Source: Paludibacter sp.
GTDB taxonomy: Bacteria; Bacteroidota; Bacteroidia; Bacteroidales; Paludibacteraceae
DNA length: 40,152 nucleotides
Direction: 5' to 3'
NCBI GenBank assembly: GCA_017882285.1
Contig: JADGPS010000027.1
Location: forward strand, 1 to 40,152
Under the pieces are notes generated by a model. That model worked only from the letters and a program-made list of their open reading frames with translations. It was not told the origin of the DNA and did no database searches. The translations under genes were made by a program, and so were the position numbers. This document shows, one piece after another, positions 17,760-25,847 of this stretch (positions are counted from its first letter, which is position 1; every line of letters starts with the position of its first letter).

Positions 17760-18262
17760 GTGTTTTTGATGATAGATAGAAAAATTATGTAGTTTTTTTG
17801 TGTCATATTGTAGGCAGGCTTTCGTATTTTGACTATAAATACGCTGTAAAATGAGCAATTTCAGAATCTTAACAATCTGTTATATGTCTGATTATATGTA
17901 TAGTATGTTTAATTTTTAGTACAAACAATATATGATTTTGATAAATGTAAATTAATAGGAAAAGAAAAGTCAAATAATAAATTTTTTTTTATATAAACAT
18001 AAGTTTAACATTTTGGGATGGTAGAAATCGCACTACTTTGGGGCAAAATAGAACAAAATGTAGTAATTAAAGATATTTTTCTTCAATTTGTGCCTATTTT
18101 AATCCATCAACTTACAAATAGAAATCAAATTTCATAAAATACATATTCCCAAAATTGTACTTTGTAAACGAAAAAATATTCACAATATCAATATTAGTCC
18201 ATTTTAAAAACTTTCTATGAAAAATAATTGATAAAATATTTTCATAATAAACAAAAGTTTAT
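17760..18262. other. AT-rich intergenic region without a gene
   Basis: About 500 nt lie between two divergent units. No open frame with coding character is seen. One small dyad is present (CGTATTT 17823-17829 with AAATACG 17837-17843). The rest is low-complexity A/T with several T tracts; a regulatory role is possible but not shown. Confidence 0.5.
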
Positions 18263-18270
18263 TATCTTTG
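18263..18270 (+). promoter_or_regulatory. -7 promoter box of the DUF5053 module
   Basis: TATCTTTG is a perfect TAnnTTTG box 36 nt before the ATG at 18307. Its TTG is in frame with the small gene and could be mistaken for a start codon. Confidence 0.6.
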
Positions 18271-18306
18271 TTGTGTCAAAAAAGGATAACCAATAAAAAA
18301 GACAAA

Positions 18307-18462
18307 ATGAATGAGTATGTATCAAAAGAAAGACGAAGACTTGAAAAAGAGTTGCTAATGTATCTACGAAAATATAGATTTTATTCAGCAAGATTTAAAA
18401 GAATTAGCGACTTAAACACAATCATTGACGAGATTGTAAACGAATTAAAAAAAGATGTTTAA
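18307..18462 (+). CDS. 51-residue charged small protein
   Basis: This small protein (51 residues from ATG 18307) is rich in Lys, Arg and Glu and is predicted to be helical: MNEYVSKERRRLEKELLMYL then RKYRFYSARFKRISDLNTII. There is no membrane segment or signal peptide. The upstream in-frame TTG at 18268 lies inside a promoter box and is rejected as the start. The gene has its own -7 box and is followed after 44 nt by a DUF5053-like gene on the same strand, so the two probably form a small operon. I do not recognise the family. Confidence 0.6.
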   Translation: MNEYVSKERRRLEKELLMYLRKYRFYSARFKRISDLNTIIDEIVNELKKDV

Positions 18463-18506
18463 CTTCAAAATCAGCGTTGGACAAAGGGGAGGATTAAAAA
18501 AATAAT

Positions 18507-18908
18507 ATGACAATGACAACAAAAGAAAAATTTGAGCAACTGAAAGAGTTGGAACTAAAGGCAAAGACCAAAAAGGAACTTGACAGTATTCAGGTAGAGT
18601 TTGACCGCTTGGCAACAGCAGACCCCGATGGGTTTGAAGATGCTTTTATCGAAAGTGCAAAACATACACTCAAAGCCGTAAAACAGCTAAAGATAAAAGA
18701 GCAGATAAAAGAAATGCAAGAAATTGTATCGATGTCGTTTATCGCAAAAACGTACTTCAACAAAACAAAAAGCTGGATGAGCCAACGTATAAATGAATTG
18801 AATGTAAACGGCAAACCTGCTCAGTTCACACCTGAAGAAATAAACACTTTGAACGAAGCGTTTAAAGACATTTCTAAAAAAGTAGGTGGGTTTCGCATTT
18901 CATATTAA
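18507..18908 (+). CDS. DUF5053-like small protein with helix-turn-helix-like C-terminus
   Basis: A 133-residue soluble protein. The N-terminal half (about 1-75) is a charged helix or coiled coil. The C-terminal half (SFIAKTYFNKTKSWMSQRIN, about 79-98, then VNGKPAQFTPEEINTLNEAF) reads like a helix-turn-helix: the SxxxIAxxYFxKxxSWxxQR pattern resembles recognition helices. It matches the DUF5053 family of Bacteroidetes from memory; those proteins are often found in phage-like or mobile regions, and their function is unknown. An alternative start lies two codons downstream (ATG 18513). It follows the 51-aa gene and precedes two hairpins. DNA binding is inferred from sequence shape only. Confidence 0.7.
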   Translation: MTMTTKEKFEQLKELELKAKTKKELDSIQVEFDRLATADPDGFEDAFIESAKHTLKAVKQLKIKEQIKEMQEIVSMSFIAKTYFNKTKSWMSQRINELNVNGKPAQFTPEEINTLNEAFKDISKKVGGFRISY

Positions 18909-18912
18909 ATTC

Positions 18913-18987
18913 TACATACTTTTTTTATTGTATGTAAAGACACAAAAATAGCCTACAAATGTATGTAAATACATATGTAGGCTATTT
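18913..18987 (+). terminator. Two hairpins after the DUF5053 gene
   Basis: The first dyad, TACATAC/GTATGTA (18913-18919 with 18930-18936), has an almost all-T loop. The second is long: AAATAGCCTACA pairs with TGTAGGCTATTT (18946-18957 with 18976-18987), and inside it ATGTAT pairs with ATACAT around a four-base loop. The A/T flanks allow termination in both directions, which would also stop minus-strand transcription coming from the tRNA side. Confidence 0.75.
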
Positions 18988-19023
18988 AATTGTTTTATTT
19001 TCAGTTGATTGAAAACTTAAAAG

Positions 19024-19097
19024 TGACCGCAGCAGGATTCAAACCTGCAACCCCCACATCCGTAGTGTGGTACTCTATTCAGTTGAGCTATGCAGCC
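19024..19097 (-). tRNA. tRNA-Arg(ACG)
   Basis: This is a 74-nt cloverleaf on the minus strand. The acceptor GGCTGCA pairs with TGCGGTC (two G-U pairs), the D-stem is GCTC/GAGT, the anticodon stem is CCACA/TGTGG with loop CTACGGA (anticodon ACG, read as ICG, arginine), and the T-stem is GCAGG/CCTGC with loop TTTGAAT. The discriminator is A; CCA is not encoded. The 3' end faces the DUF5053 module. Confidence 0.95.
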
Positions 19098-19195
19098 ATT
19101 CTTTTCATTAGCGAGTGCAAAGATAGGGCTATTTTTTAGATATTCAAAGCCTTTTTTAAAAAAGTTGTTTGGCAAATTGGTTGATTGGTTGATTA

Positions 19196-19226
19196 GCGTC
19201 TAACCGTTTCTTTAACGGTTTGACGC
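19196..19226 (-). other. Strong hairpin between rnr and tRNA-Arg
   Basis: GCGTC (19196-19200) pairs with GACGC (19222-19226), and AACCGTT (19202-19208) pairs with AACGGTT (19214-19220), with one T/T mismatch between them and a five-base loop. There is no T run, so it is not a classical terminator. It may be a 3'-end stabiliser of the rnr mRNA or a processing site. A second, shorter dyad (AACCGC 19270-19275 with GCGGTT 19283-19288) lies between it and the rnr stop. Confidence 0.6.
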
Positions 19227-19299
19227 GTTGGAATTTGTGTTTTGATGAATGTTTTTTATAAATCCGACAAACCGCCAAAAAAGCGGTTGTGCGAACTTT

Positions 19300-21438
19300 T
19301 TATGCCAGCACAAAATCCAATTGCTTCTTATCCAGATTCGCTTTTGCTACTTTTACCGTAATTTCATCACCCAATTGATAGCGTTTATGGAATCTACGAC
19401 CAACCAAACAATAGTTTTTATCGTCAAAAGTATAATAATCGTCATCTAAATCACGAATAGGAATCATACCTTCACATTTATTTTCGACCAACTCCACATA
19501 AATGCCCCATTCGGTAACACCTGAAATAACTCCATCGAACACTTGTCCGATACGGTCTGACATAAATTCCACTTGTTTATATTTAATGGAAGCACGTTCG
19601 GCATTAGCTGCCAATTGTTCCATATCGGAACTATGCTGGCAGTATTCTTCGTATTCTGAAGCATTGACACTGCGGCCACCGGCTGCATAGTTGTAGAGCA
19701 AACGATGCACCATCATATCGGGATAACGGCGGATGGGTGAAGTGAAATGTGTATAAAAATCGAAAGCCAGTCCGTAGTGCCCCAAATTGGCTGTAGAATA
19801 AATGGCTTTAGCCATGGATCTGATAGCCAAAGTCTCAATCAGATTTTGTTCTTTCTTGCCCTGAACTTCATCTAATAAATGATTGATAGAACTTGAAACA
19901 GCGGTTTGTTTGCCCGAAGTTTTCAAATTATATCCAAAACGTTTAATAAACATGGCAAAGTTGTTCAATTTATCTGGATTTGGTACATCATGAATACGAT
20001 AGACAAATGTTTTGACAGGCTGACCTTTGCCCGGTTTTCCAATATGGGTTGCCACTGTTTTATTTGCCAGCAACATAAATTCTTCAATCATTTTATTGGC
20101 ATCTTTTTGCTCTTTGAAAAATACGGATGTTGGTTTTCCTGTTGAATCAATTTCAAAACGCACCTCAACTCTATCGAAAGCTATCGCACCGTTTTCGAAA
20201 CGCTTTGTACGTAAATTCTTTGCCAATCTATCAAGAGTCAGAATTTCTTCTTTATAATCGCCGTCACCGGTTTCTATAATTGTTTGTGCTTCTTCGTAAG
20301 TAAATCTGCGATTGCTGCATGTAACTGTTTTTGCAATTTCATAATGTTGTACTTCTGCTTTATCGTTCATTTGAAATATTACAGAATACGTCAGTTTATC
20401 TTCGTTTGGACGAAGTGAGCAAATGCCATTGGATAAATGTTCCGGCAACATCGGAATGGTGCGATCGACCAAATAAACCGAAGTGGCGCGTTGCTGACCT
20501 TCCTGTTCAATTATACTGTCGGGACGAACGTAATGCGTTACATCGGCAATATGAACTCCTACTTCCCACAGTCCGTTATTCAGTTTTCGCAACGACAACG
20601 CATCATCAAAATCTTTGGCATCGCGGGGATCGACAGTAAAAGTGGTAATTTTTCTCATATCAATCCGTTTAGCAACTTCTTCGGGTGTAATTCCGGCGTC
20701 AATTTTATCGGCGGCAGCTTCCACATCGGCAGGATATTTATAAGGCAAACCGAATTCAGCCAGAATAGCATGCATTTCAGTTGTATTATCGCCTTTATCT
20801 CCCAAAACATCAATTACTTCGCCCACCGGATTTTTAGCATTCGGTTCCCAGGCAAGCAATTTCACCACCGCTTTCTGACCTGATTTTCCACCTTTCAGTT
20901 TGTTTTTGGGAATAAAAATATCATTAATCATAATGCGGTTATCCAATGTCAGAAACGCGTAATTCTCTGAAACATCAAGAATTCCCACAAAAGTATCCTT
21001 TGCACGTTTGATAATTTCCACCACTTCACCTTCGGGTTGTTGCCCTTTCCGGTGTGCATACAGAAAAACTTTTACTTTATCATTGAGCAAAGCATGGTTT
21101 GTTTTACGTTCCGGAATAAAAACAGGTTCACCGCCATCATCCGGTATCAGAAAAGTTTTTACACCTTGCCGATCGATCATTCCCTCAATATAACCGCCAC
21201 GGGAATTCACTTTGAATTTTCCACGGGAAATTTCGACAAGAAAATCTTCATCCAGCAATTCATATAATAACTGATTGATAAAAACCCGTTGTGATTCGGA
21301 CTTTATATTTAGCAAGGTCGAAATTTGTTTGTAATTGAACGTTTTCTCTGTATTTTCGTTAAATACATTGATAATGTTCCTCATCAATTCTTTTTTATTG
21401 ACACGTGTGCTTTGGGCAGGTTTCCTCTTTTTTGACAT
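19300..21438 (-). CDS. rnr: Ribonuclease R
   Basis: A 712-residue 3'-5' exoribonuclease of the RNase II/R family. An N-terminal winged-helix-like segment (about 15-75) and cold-shock domains (about 80-220) precede the RNB catalytic domain. The RNB acidic cluster is at 270-279 (TVDPRDAKDFDDAL, with D270, D276, D278 and D279), followed by VGVHIADVTHYV. An S1 RNA-binding domain closes the protein (FDGVISGVTEWGIYVELVEN onward, about 635-710). It degrades structured RNA in the cytosol, including rRNA and mRNA fragments. Length and domain order are typical for Bacteroidetes RNase R. It is transcribed on the minus strand, with a consensus promoter at 21549-21556 and a leader of about 100 nt. Confidence 0.95.
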   Translation of the reverse strand: MSKKRKPAQSTRVNKKELMRNIINVFNENTEKTFNYKQISTLLNIKSESQRVFINQLLYELLDEDFLVEISRGKFKVNSRGGYIEGMIDRQGVKTFLIPDDGGEPVFIPERKTNHALLNDKVKVFLYAHRKGQQPEGEVVEIIKRAKDTFVGILDVSENYAFLTLDNRIMINDIFIPKNKLKGGKSGQKAVVKLLAWEPNAKNPVGEVIDVLGDKGDNTTEMHAILAEFGLPYKYPADVEAAADKIDAGITPEEVAKRIDMRKITTFTVDPRDAKDFDDALSLRKLNNGLWEVGVHIADVTHYVRPDSIIEQEGQQRATSVYLVDRTIPMLPEHLSNGICSLRPNEDKLTYSVIFQMNDKAEVQHYEIAKTVTCSNRRFTYEEAQTIIETGDGDYKEEILTLDRLAKNLRTKRFENGAIAFDRVEVRFEIDSTGKPTSVFFKEQKDANKMIEEFMLLANKTVATHIGKPGKGQPVKTFVYRIHDVPNPDKLNNFAMFIKRFGYNLKTSGKQTAVSSSINHLLDEVQGKKEQNLIETLAIRSMAKAIYSTANLGHYGLAFDFYTHFTSPIRRYPDMMVHRLLYNYAAGGRSVNASEYEEYCQHSSDMEQLAANAERASIKYKQVEFMSDRIGQVFDGVISGVTEWGIYVELVENKCEGMIPIRDLDDDYYTFDDKNYCLVGRRFHKRYQLGDEITVKVAKANLDKKQLDFVLA

Positions 21439-21548
21439 GATTTTAGAGTTAGAAAGTTGAAAGTTACAAGTTTACTAATGCTATTAAGGTTGATTATAAG
21501 TTGATGTTTTATAGCATGTGCTTGTTTTTTAACTTATTAACCAAATTA

Positions 21549-21556
21549 CAAAGATA
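21549..21556 (-). promoter_or_regulatory. -7 promoter box of rnr
   Basis: On the minus strand this reads TATCTTTG, a perfect TAnnTTTG box, 110 nt before the rnr start. A -33 element is not evident. Confidence 0.5.
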
Positions 21557-21624
21557 TAACAATGCTTTGATATGATTAGTTTTGAATTAAGAATTTCCAT
21601 TTTTTAGATTTGATAATTTATTCG

Positions 21625-21632
21625 TAATTTTG
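21625..21632 (+). promoter_or_regulatory. -7 promoter box of the lipid-kinase gene
   Basis: TAATTTTG matches TAnnTTTG and ends 21 nt before ATG 21654, giving a very short leader. It is divergent to the rnr promoter. The TTG inside it is in frame with the gene but is unlikely to be the start. Confidence 0.5.
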
Positions 21633-21653
21633 CCAATTCCATCGCCAATCCAA

Positions 21654-22538
21654 ATGAAAAAGAAAATTGCCTTTATAATCAACCCCTTTTCCGGGACAGG
21701 AAGAAAAGAAGATCTTCCCGGTTTAATTCAGCAAGGTTTGGATAAAAAGGTATTTGAACCCGAAATAGTTTTCACAAAGAATCGTGGGCATGGTACTGAA
21801 TTAGCAAAAGAGTTTGTTGAGAAAGATTTTCATTTTGTTGTTGCAGTTGGAGGCGATGGGACGGTGAATGAAATTGCGCGATCGCTGATACACACAAATA
21901 CTTCGTTGGGGATTATCCCGATTGGTTCAGGCAACGGACTAGCCAGACATTTAGGGATTCCAATGAATGTAAAAAAGGCGATTCAACAATTAAATTACTC
22001 AGAATCTATTTTTATGGATTATGGTTTGGTGAATGAACGTCCTTTTTTTTGTACTTGCGGAACCGGATTCGATGCGTATGTGAGCACAGAATTTGCCAAA
22101 GGACACAAGCGAGGTGTTATGAGTTATCTCGAAAAAATTATAACCGGATATTTCAGCTACAAATCACAAAACTATCATTTACAAGGCGATGGCATTGATT
22201 TAACGGTAAAAGCATTTGTGTTGACTTTTGCAAACGCCTCACAATGGGGAAATAACGCCTACATTGCACCGCAAGCAAGTGTTCAGGATGGTCAACTGGA
22301 TATTTCCATTATGAGTAACTTCCCCATTATTGCTATCCCTACATTGGCATTGCAACTTTTTGCCAAAACAATAGACAAAGATTTGTTTATGACTACGCTG
22401 CGTGCCGATTCAATATCTTTACACCGCGAAGAACCCGGTCCTTTCCATTACGATGGCGAACCTTACGAAGAAGGAAAAGAAATACTTGTCAAAATGGTTG
22501 CCGACGGGTTAAAGGTAATGGTAAAGAAACGATATTGA
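21654..22538 (+). CDS. Diacylglycerol kinase-family lipid kinase
   Basis: A 294-residue soluble lipid kinase of the DagK/YegS/sphingosine-kinase superfamily. NPFSGTGRK (10-18) is the N-terminal nucleotide-loop motif, VGGDGTVNE (GGDGT 66-70) is the hallmark active-site motif, and GSGNGLARHLG (91-101) follows. The C-terminal beta-sandwich includes FANASQWGNNAYIAP and FHYDGEPYEE. It phosphorylates a lipid hydroxyl (diacylglycerol or a sphingoid base, both plausible in a sphingolipid-making phylum) using ATP at the inner membrane. The ATG at 21654 is chosen because the longer frame starts inside the promoter box. It stands alone and is divergent from rnr. Confidence 0.9.
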   Translation: MKKKIAFIINPFSGTGRKEDLPGLIQQGLDKKVFEPEIVFTKNRGHGTELAKEFVEKDFHFVVAVGGDGTVNEIARSLIHTNTSLGIIPIGSGNGLARHLGIPMNVKKAIQQLNYSESIFMDYGLVNERPFFCTCGTGFDAYVSTEFAKGHKRGVMSYLEKIITGYFSYKSQNYHLQGDGIDLTVKAFVLTFANASQWGNNAYIAPQASVQDGQLDISIMSNFPIIAIPTLALQLFAKTIDKDLFMTTLRADSISLHREEPGPFHYDGEPYEEGKEILVKMVADGLKVMVKKRY

Positions 22539-22565
22539 AAAATATTTGAAAATGCACGCTGTAAA

Positions 22566-22812
22566 TTAATAAGAATTCAGTTTCGATTCTTTAGTTTCTA
22601 CCGGGTTTTTCGGCAATATAATTCCACCTAACGATACATTTTCAAATGTTACATTCTCCACATTCCTCATGATATAGGGAGTTTTACAGCTTCGCAACTG
22701 AATATTTTTCAACCTAATGTCCTTTAATGGATAGTTTTCTATACCCACAGCATAAAAGCCACATTCTCCCGAATGGTCGCCTTTTACATTCTCAATAAAA
22801 ATAAATAAGATT
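22566..22812 (-). pseudogene. 3' remnant of a GH28-like (polygalacturonase-type) gene
   Basis: The minus strand ending at TAA 22566-22568 encodes about 80 residues: FIENVKGDHSGECGFYAVGI, then repeats of the beta-helix type (YPLKDIRLKNIQL, NVENVTFENVSLGG) and a short tail ending KLNSY. This resembles the last rungs of the parallel beta-helix of GH28 polygalacturonases. There is no start or catalytic region: the frame upstream of about 22812 runs into the barrel gene and no longer looks like GH28. It is a truncated gene end, left by deletion or by insertion of the barrel gene. The GH28 call rests on the repeat pattern and the ENVKGDHSGE stretch. Confidence 0.6.
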
Positions 22813-22851
22813 TGAAAAATTGTGGAATAAAAGCCACCAATAATGTCAAAA

Positions 22852-23715
22852 TTAGTTCTTTTTATATCCATGGGATTTCCAACCATCATCTTTATATTCA
22901 TATTGTGACTTCCATCTATTAGAATTATCCTCATATTGAGGTTTCTTTCGAACAACCGTCGGCTTCCAGCTATTAGCTTTATTATCAAAAGAAGACTTTC
23001 CGGGAACAATTTTATCAAAGTAGGGAGTTCTTATGGAGTAAATGACACTAAATATATGTGCGCCCCAGGCATCATTTCCGTGTTTTGAACTTTCAATACC
23101 AGCTCCGACCATGTGTTGATCATGAATATCACTATTTGTAAAATTATAAAGGTATTGATATTGAAATGCAAATTTATTTGTAATCTGATACTTGAAACCT
23201 GCTCCAAGTGGAACAATAAAATCAATGCCGGTAAAGTTACCTCTTGGGACATTCCGAAGTCCATAGTCTTTCCCATTATTTCTACTATAACCTGCCATAC
23301 CAAATCCAAATGACAAGAAAGGAGACAACTTGGCATTTTGTGCTAAAATATATCCATTGTTGAATTTGTAATGGGCAAATAGAGATGTTTCAAATTTCAT
23401 TGCTATAAAATTCGAATCTTTATTAAGCCAATATCCATAATCCCCATAAAATCCTTGAATTCCTACATCAAATGAAGATGAAAGATACGTGTTAAAAAAG
23501 AATCCACCCGACCAATATCCTATGGGGAATATAGAAACACCTAATATCCTCATTTCAGAATAACCAAAATCGTAAATGCCATTTCCGCCATAATCGCCAA
23601 TGTATAAGGTTTTTACACCACTTAACCCAAATGCAATTCTACTGTCAGCTGTCTGAGCTTGACCAAATAGAACGAATGTCAGCAATATGAAAACAAATAA
23701 GCTTCTCTTTATCAT
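22852..23715 (-). CDS. Outer-membrane beta-barrel protein
   Basis: A 287-residue protein counted from ATG 23713-23715; a longer frame needs a TTG start and spoils the signal peptide. The signal peptide (MIKRSLFVFILLTFVLFGQ, then AQ) is followed by alternating aromatic strands such as FPIGYWSGGFFFNTYLSSSF and LSPFLSFGFGMAGY. Strand turns are rich in Gly and Asn, and the barrel fits an 8- to 10-strand OmpA/OmpW-like fold. The last 45 residues are hydrophilic with repeated Trp-Lys pairs (NSWKP, NRWKS, DGWKS), not a strand, and end in GYKKN. No OmpA peptidoglycan domain is present. It is flanked on both sides by broken hydrolase genes. Function is unknown; porin or surface protein is likely. Confidence 0.75.
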   Translation of the reverse strand: MIKRSLFVFILLTFVLFGQAQTADSRIAFGLSGVKTLYIGDYGGNGIYDFGYSEMRILGVSIFPIGYWSGGFFFNTYLSSSFDVGIQGFYGDYGYWLNKDSNFIAMKFETSLFAHYKFNNGYILAQNAKLSPFLSFGFGMAGYSRNNGKDYGLRNVPRGNFTGIDFIVPLGAGFKYQITNKFAFQYQYLYNFTNSDIHDQHMVGAGIESSKHGNDAWGAHIFSVIYSIRTPYFDKIVPGKSSFDNKANSWKPTVVRKKPQYEDNSNRWKSQYEYKDDGWKSHGYKKN

Positions 23716-23729
23716 AGATTTTAATGAAT

Positions 23730-24167
23730 TTATTTTAAACAAATTTCATTCATAAAAACCATCTCTCCATCTATTCTATGAGGACTGCCAGAAGGACAAT
23801 CATTACCACTTTTAAGTTTTAATTTTAGAAACCGAATCTTTGTAAGAGTAAAAAATAATTCGGGAGGAATCATTTCCCATGAGGGAGAAATCGAAGGAAG
23901 TATTTGATTTTCAGCCAGCAATTTATTATCAGTTCCATCAGTCGAATCATGCACTTTCATTTTTGGAGGTAAAATCACGCACAAAACCAAAGTCTGCAAT
24001 AAAACAACCGTTCGACTGTTGAACGCAAATAAACCGCTTTGTGAAATTAATTGTCGGGGACAGGGAATTACATTATATTCGTTAGCTGAAAATGAAGACA
24101 TTGAAATGAATCCAAATAAAAAAATATTTACTAAACAATTTTTCAAAAATGTTGTCAACGTTATCAT
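23730..24167 (-). pseudogene. Remnant of a GH20-like beta-hexosaminidase gene
   Basis: A 145-residue frame starts with a signal peptide (up to about residue 27) and then NEYNVIPCPRQLISQSGLFA, which matches the opening of Bacteroidetes GH20 beta-N-acetylhexosaminidases (NVIPxPxxxxxxxGxF). After about residue 57 the similarity stops and a different piece follows, ending DCPSGSPHRIDGEMVFMNEI, which looks like the C-terminal edge of a beta-sandwich (discoidin-like) domain. The catalytic GH20 barrel is missing, so this looks like the two ends of a large gene joined by an internal deletion. A consensus promoter box remains upstream (24200-24207). It could be a short functional exported protein, but I consider a remnant more likely. 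Confidence 0.55.
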
Positions 24168-24199
24168 TTAATTTGAAATTGATTCTTTTATTTAACGTG

Positions 24200-24207
24200 C
24201 AAATGTA
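24200..24207 (-). promoter_or_regulatory. -7 promoter box before the GH20-like remnant
   Basis: On the minus strand this reads TACATTTG, matching TAnnTTTG, 32 nt before the ATG of the remnant. It suggests the remnant and the barrel gene after it may still be transcribed. Confidence 0.45.
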
Positions 24208-24430
24208 CAACAATTTCAGATATAATCAGAAAATTATATTCAAAATTGATAAAAAGTTCAAATTGACTATCTTTTCAAACAATTTATTCCGGTTAGAACT
24301 CCATTTGTATCTAATTGAAAAACAAGAATATAAAAAAATAATGTATTCTAAATCAAAAAAATAAACAAACTAATACAAATGAAAAAAAATAAATCCTTAC
24401 TTTAGTGGTCTTAAACTAACATAAAACAAT

Positions 24431-25063
24431 ATGCTGATAATTGGAATTGCGGGTGGAACAGGTTCCGGAAAAACAACTGTTGTCCGCAAAATTTTAGAAC
24501 GATTGCCCGAAGGAGAAGTAGTCATTTTGCCACAGGATTCCTATTACCGCGACAGCGGACATTTGCCACTTGAGGAACGTTTGGAAATTAATTTTGACCA
24601 TCCCGATTCGATTGAATTTGAACTGTTGGTGAAGCATTTAAAAGAATTGAAAAAAGGCAAAACCATCGATCAACCGATTTATTCGTACCTCACTTGCACG
24701 CGTGCAGCTGAAACCATTCCCATTCATCCTTGTCACGTTATTATCATCGAAGGAATTTTGGTGCTCTCAAATGCTGAATTACGCAAAATGATTGATTTGA
24801 AAGTATTTGTAGATGCCGATGCCGACGACCGCTTAATCCGCGTGATTAACCGCGATATTGAGGAGCGCGGACGATCGGTTAATAAAGTCATGGAACGCTA
24901 TGAATGCACCGTAAAACCTATGCATTTGCAGTTTATTGAACCGTCGAAACGTTTTGCAGATCTGATTATTCCGCAAGGTGGAAATAATCACATTGCTATA
25001 GATATTCTGACGAAATATATTGAAAACAAACTCATAAATGAACAGTTCTCAGAGAATATTTAA
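24431..25063 (+). CDS. udk: Uridine kinase
   Basis: A 210-residue cytosolic kinase that phosphorylates uridine and cytidine to UMP and CMP in pyrimidine salvage. The Walker A loop GGTGSGKT is at 8-15, followed by LPQDSYYRD (about 34-42), the base-binding NFDHPDSIEF (about 54-63), the phosphate-contact segment HVIIIEGILVLS (about 101-112) and the lid RDIEERGRSVNKVMERYE (about 140-157). Length and motif order are standard for bacterial Udk. It starts a plus-strand series with the exonuclease gene, whose start is about 40 nt after this stop. A weak -7-like box (TACTTTAG) lies just upstream. Confidence 0.95.
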   Translation: MLIIGIAGGTGSGKTTVVRKILERLPEGEVVILPQDSYYRDSGHLPLEERLEINFDHPDSIEFELLVKHLKELKKGKTIDQPIYSYLTCTRAAETIPIHPCHVIIIEGILVLSNAELRKMIDLKVFVDADADDRLIRVINRDIEERGRSVNKVMERYECTVKPMHLQFIEPSKRFADLIIPQGGNNHIAIDILTKYIENKLINEQFSENI

Positions 25064-25103
25064 TACTGAAAACTGATATTTGATAACTGTTAAAAGAAAA
25101 ACT

Positions 25104-25841
25104 ATGCTGAAAGAAGAATTACCAAAAATCATGTTTCTGGACATAGAAACCGTTCCACAAACTGCCAATTTTTCGGAATTACGCGAAGAATTGACTCATT
25201 TGTGGGAAGATAAGTTTGCACTGATTCACAAACGAATGCCCGAAAAATATACTGATGAAACAACTGCTGCCGAAGCTTTTAACAACAGTGCCGGCATTTA
25301 TTCCGAATTTGGAAAAATTGTTTGCATATCGGTTGGATTTATTCATTTGCAGGGCGAAGAAATGCATTTCCGTACGAAATCCTTCAGCGGTCACGATGAA
25401 AAACAAATTCTGACTGATTTCTCAAATCTGATTGCCAAATTCTGCACAACCAAAGAACACACCCTTTGCGGACATAATATCAAAGAATTCGATATTCCGT
25501 ATATTTGTCGACGAATGCTGATAAACGGACTTAACTTGCCGAAAATTTTCAATATCGCCGGCAAAAAACCTTGGGAAATGAACTTCCTCGACACATTGGA
25601 ATTGTGGAAATTCGGTGATTATAAAAACTACACTTCATTGAAATTATTGACAGCTGTTTTCGGGATTCCAACGCCGAAAGACGACATTGATGGAAGTCAG
25701 GTGGCGCAGGTTTATTACAAAGAAAAGAATATTGACCGTATTGCACTTTATTGCCAGAAAGACGCGGTTGCAACAGCTCAGGTATTTTTACGAATGAACG
25801 GAATGGAGTTGATAAAAGCAGAGAATATTCAATTTATCTGA
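25104..25841 (+). CDS. Predicted 3'-5' exonuclease (PolB-exonuclease-like)
   Basis: A 245-residue soluble DEDD-type nuclease. The first motif is FLDIETVP (Asp and Glu at about 12 and 14), the second is in LCGHNIKEFDIPYICRRM, and the third is YCQKDAVATAQVF near the C-terminus. This order fits the predicted 3'-5' exonuclease family related to the proofreading domain of DNA polymerase B (Pfam DNA_pol_B_exo2). The substrate is presumably single-stranded DNA or RNA ends. ATG 25104 is preferred over the upstream TTG at 25080. Its stop is 6 nt before the next gene, so the pair is translationally close. Confidence 0.85.
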   Translation: MLKEELPKIMFLDIETVPQTANFSELREELTHLWEDKFALIHKRMPEKYTDETTAAEAFNNSAGIYSEFGKIVCISVGFIHLQGEEMHFRTKSFSGHDEKQILTDFSNLIAKFCTTKEHTLCGHNIKEFDIPYICRRMLINGLNLPKIFNIAGKKPWEMNFLDTLELWKFGDYKNYTSLKLLTAVFGIPTPKDDIDGSQVAQVYYKEKNIDRIALYCQKDAVATAQVFLRMNGMELIKAENIQFI

Positions 25842-25847
25842 TTGATT

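Noticed and set aside
18909-19100. Attachment site of an integrated element at tRNA-Arg
   Set aside because: The geometry fits, but I found no direct repeat of the tRNA 3' end and no integrase gene in the window.
22813-23018. N-terminal extension of the GH28-like fragment
   Set aside because: This stretch overlaps the barrel gene's coding sequence in another frame and does not resemble GH28.
24149-24364. Plus-strand gene of 71 residues
   Set aside because: AT-rich frame of Asn, Lys, Phe and Leu, overlapping the promoter and start of the GH20-like remnant. No sign of a real gene.
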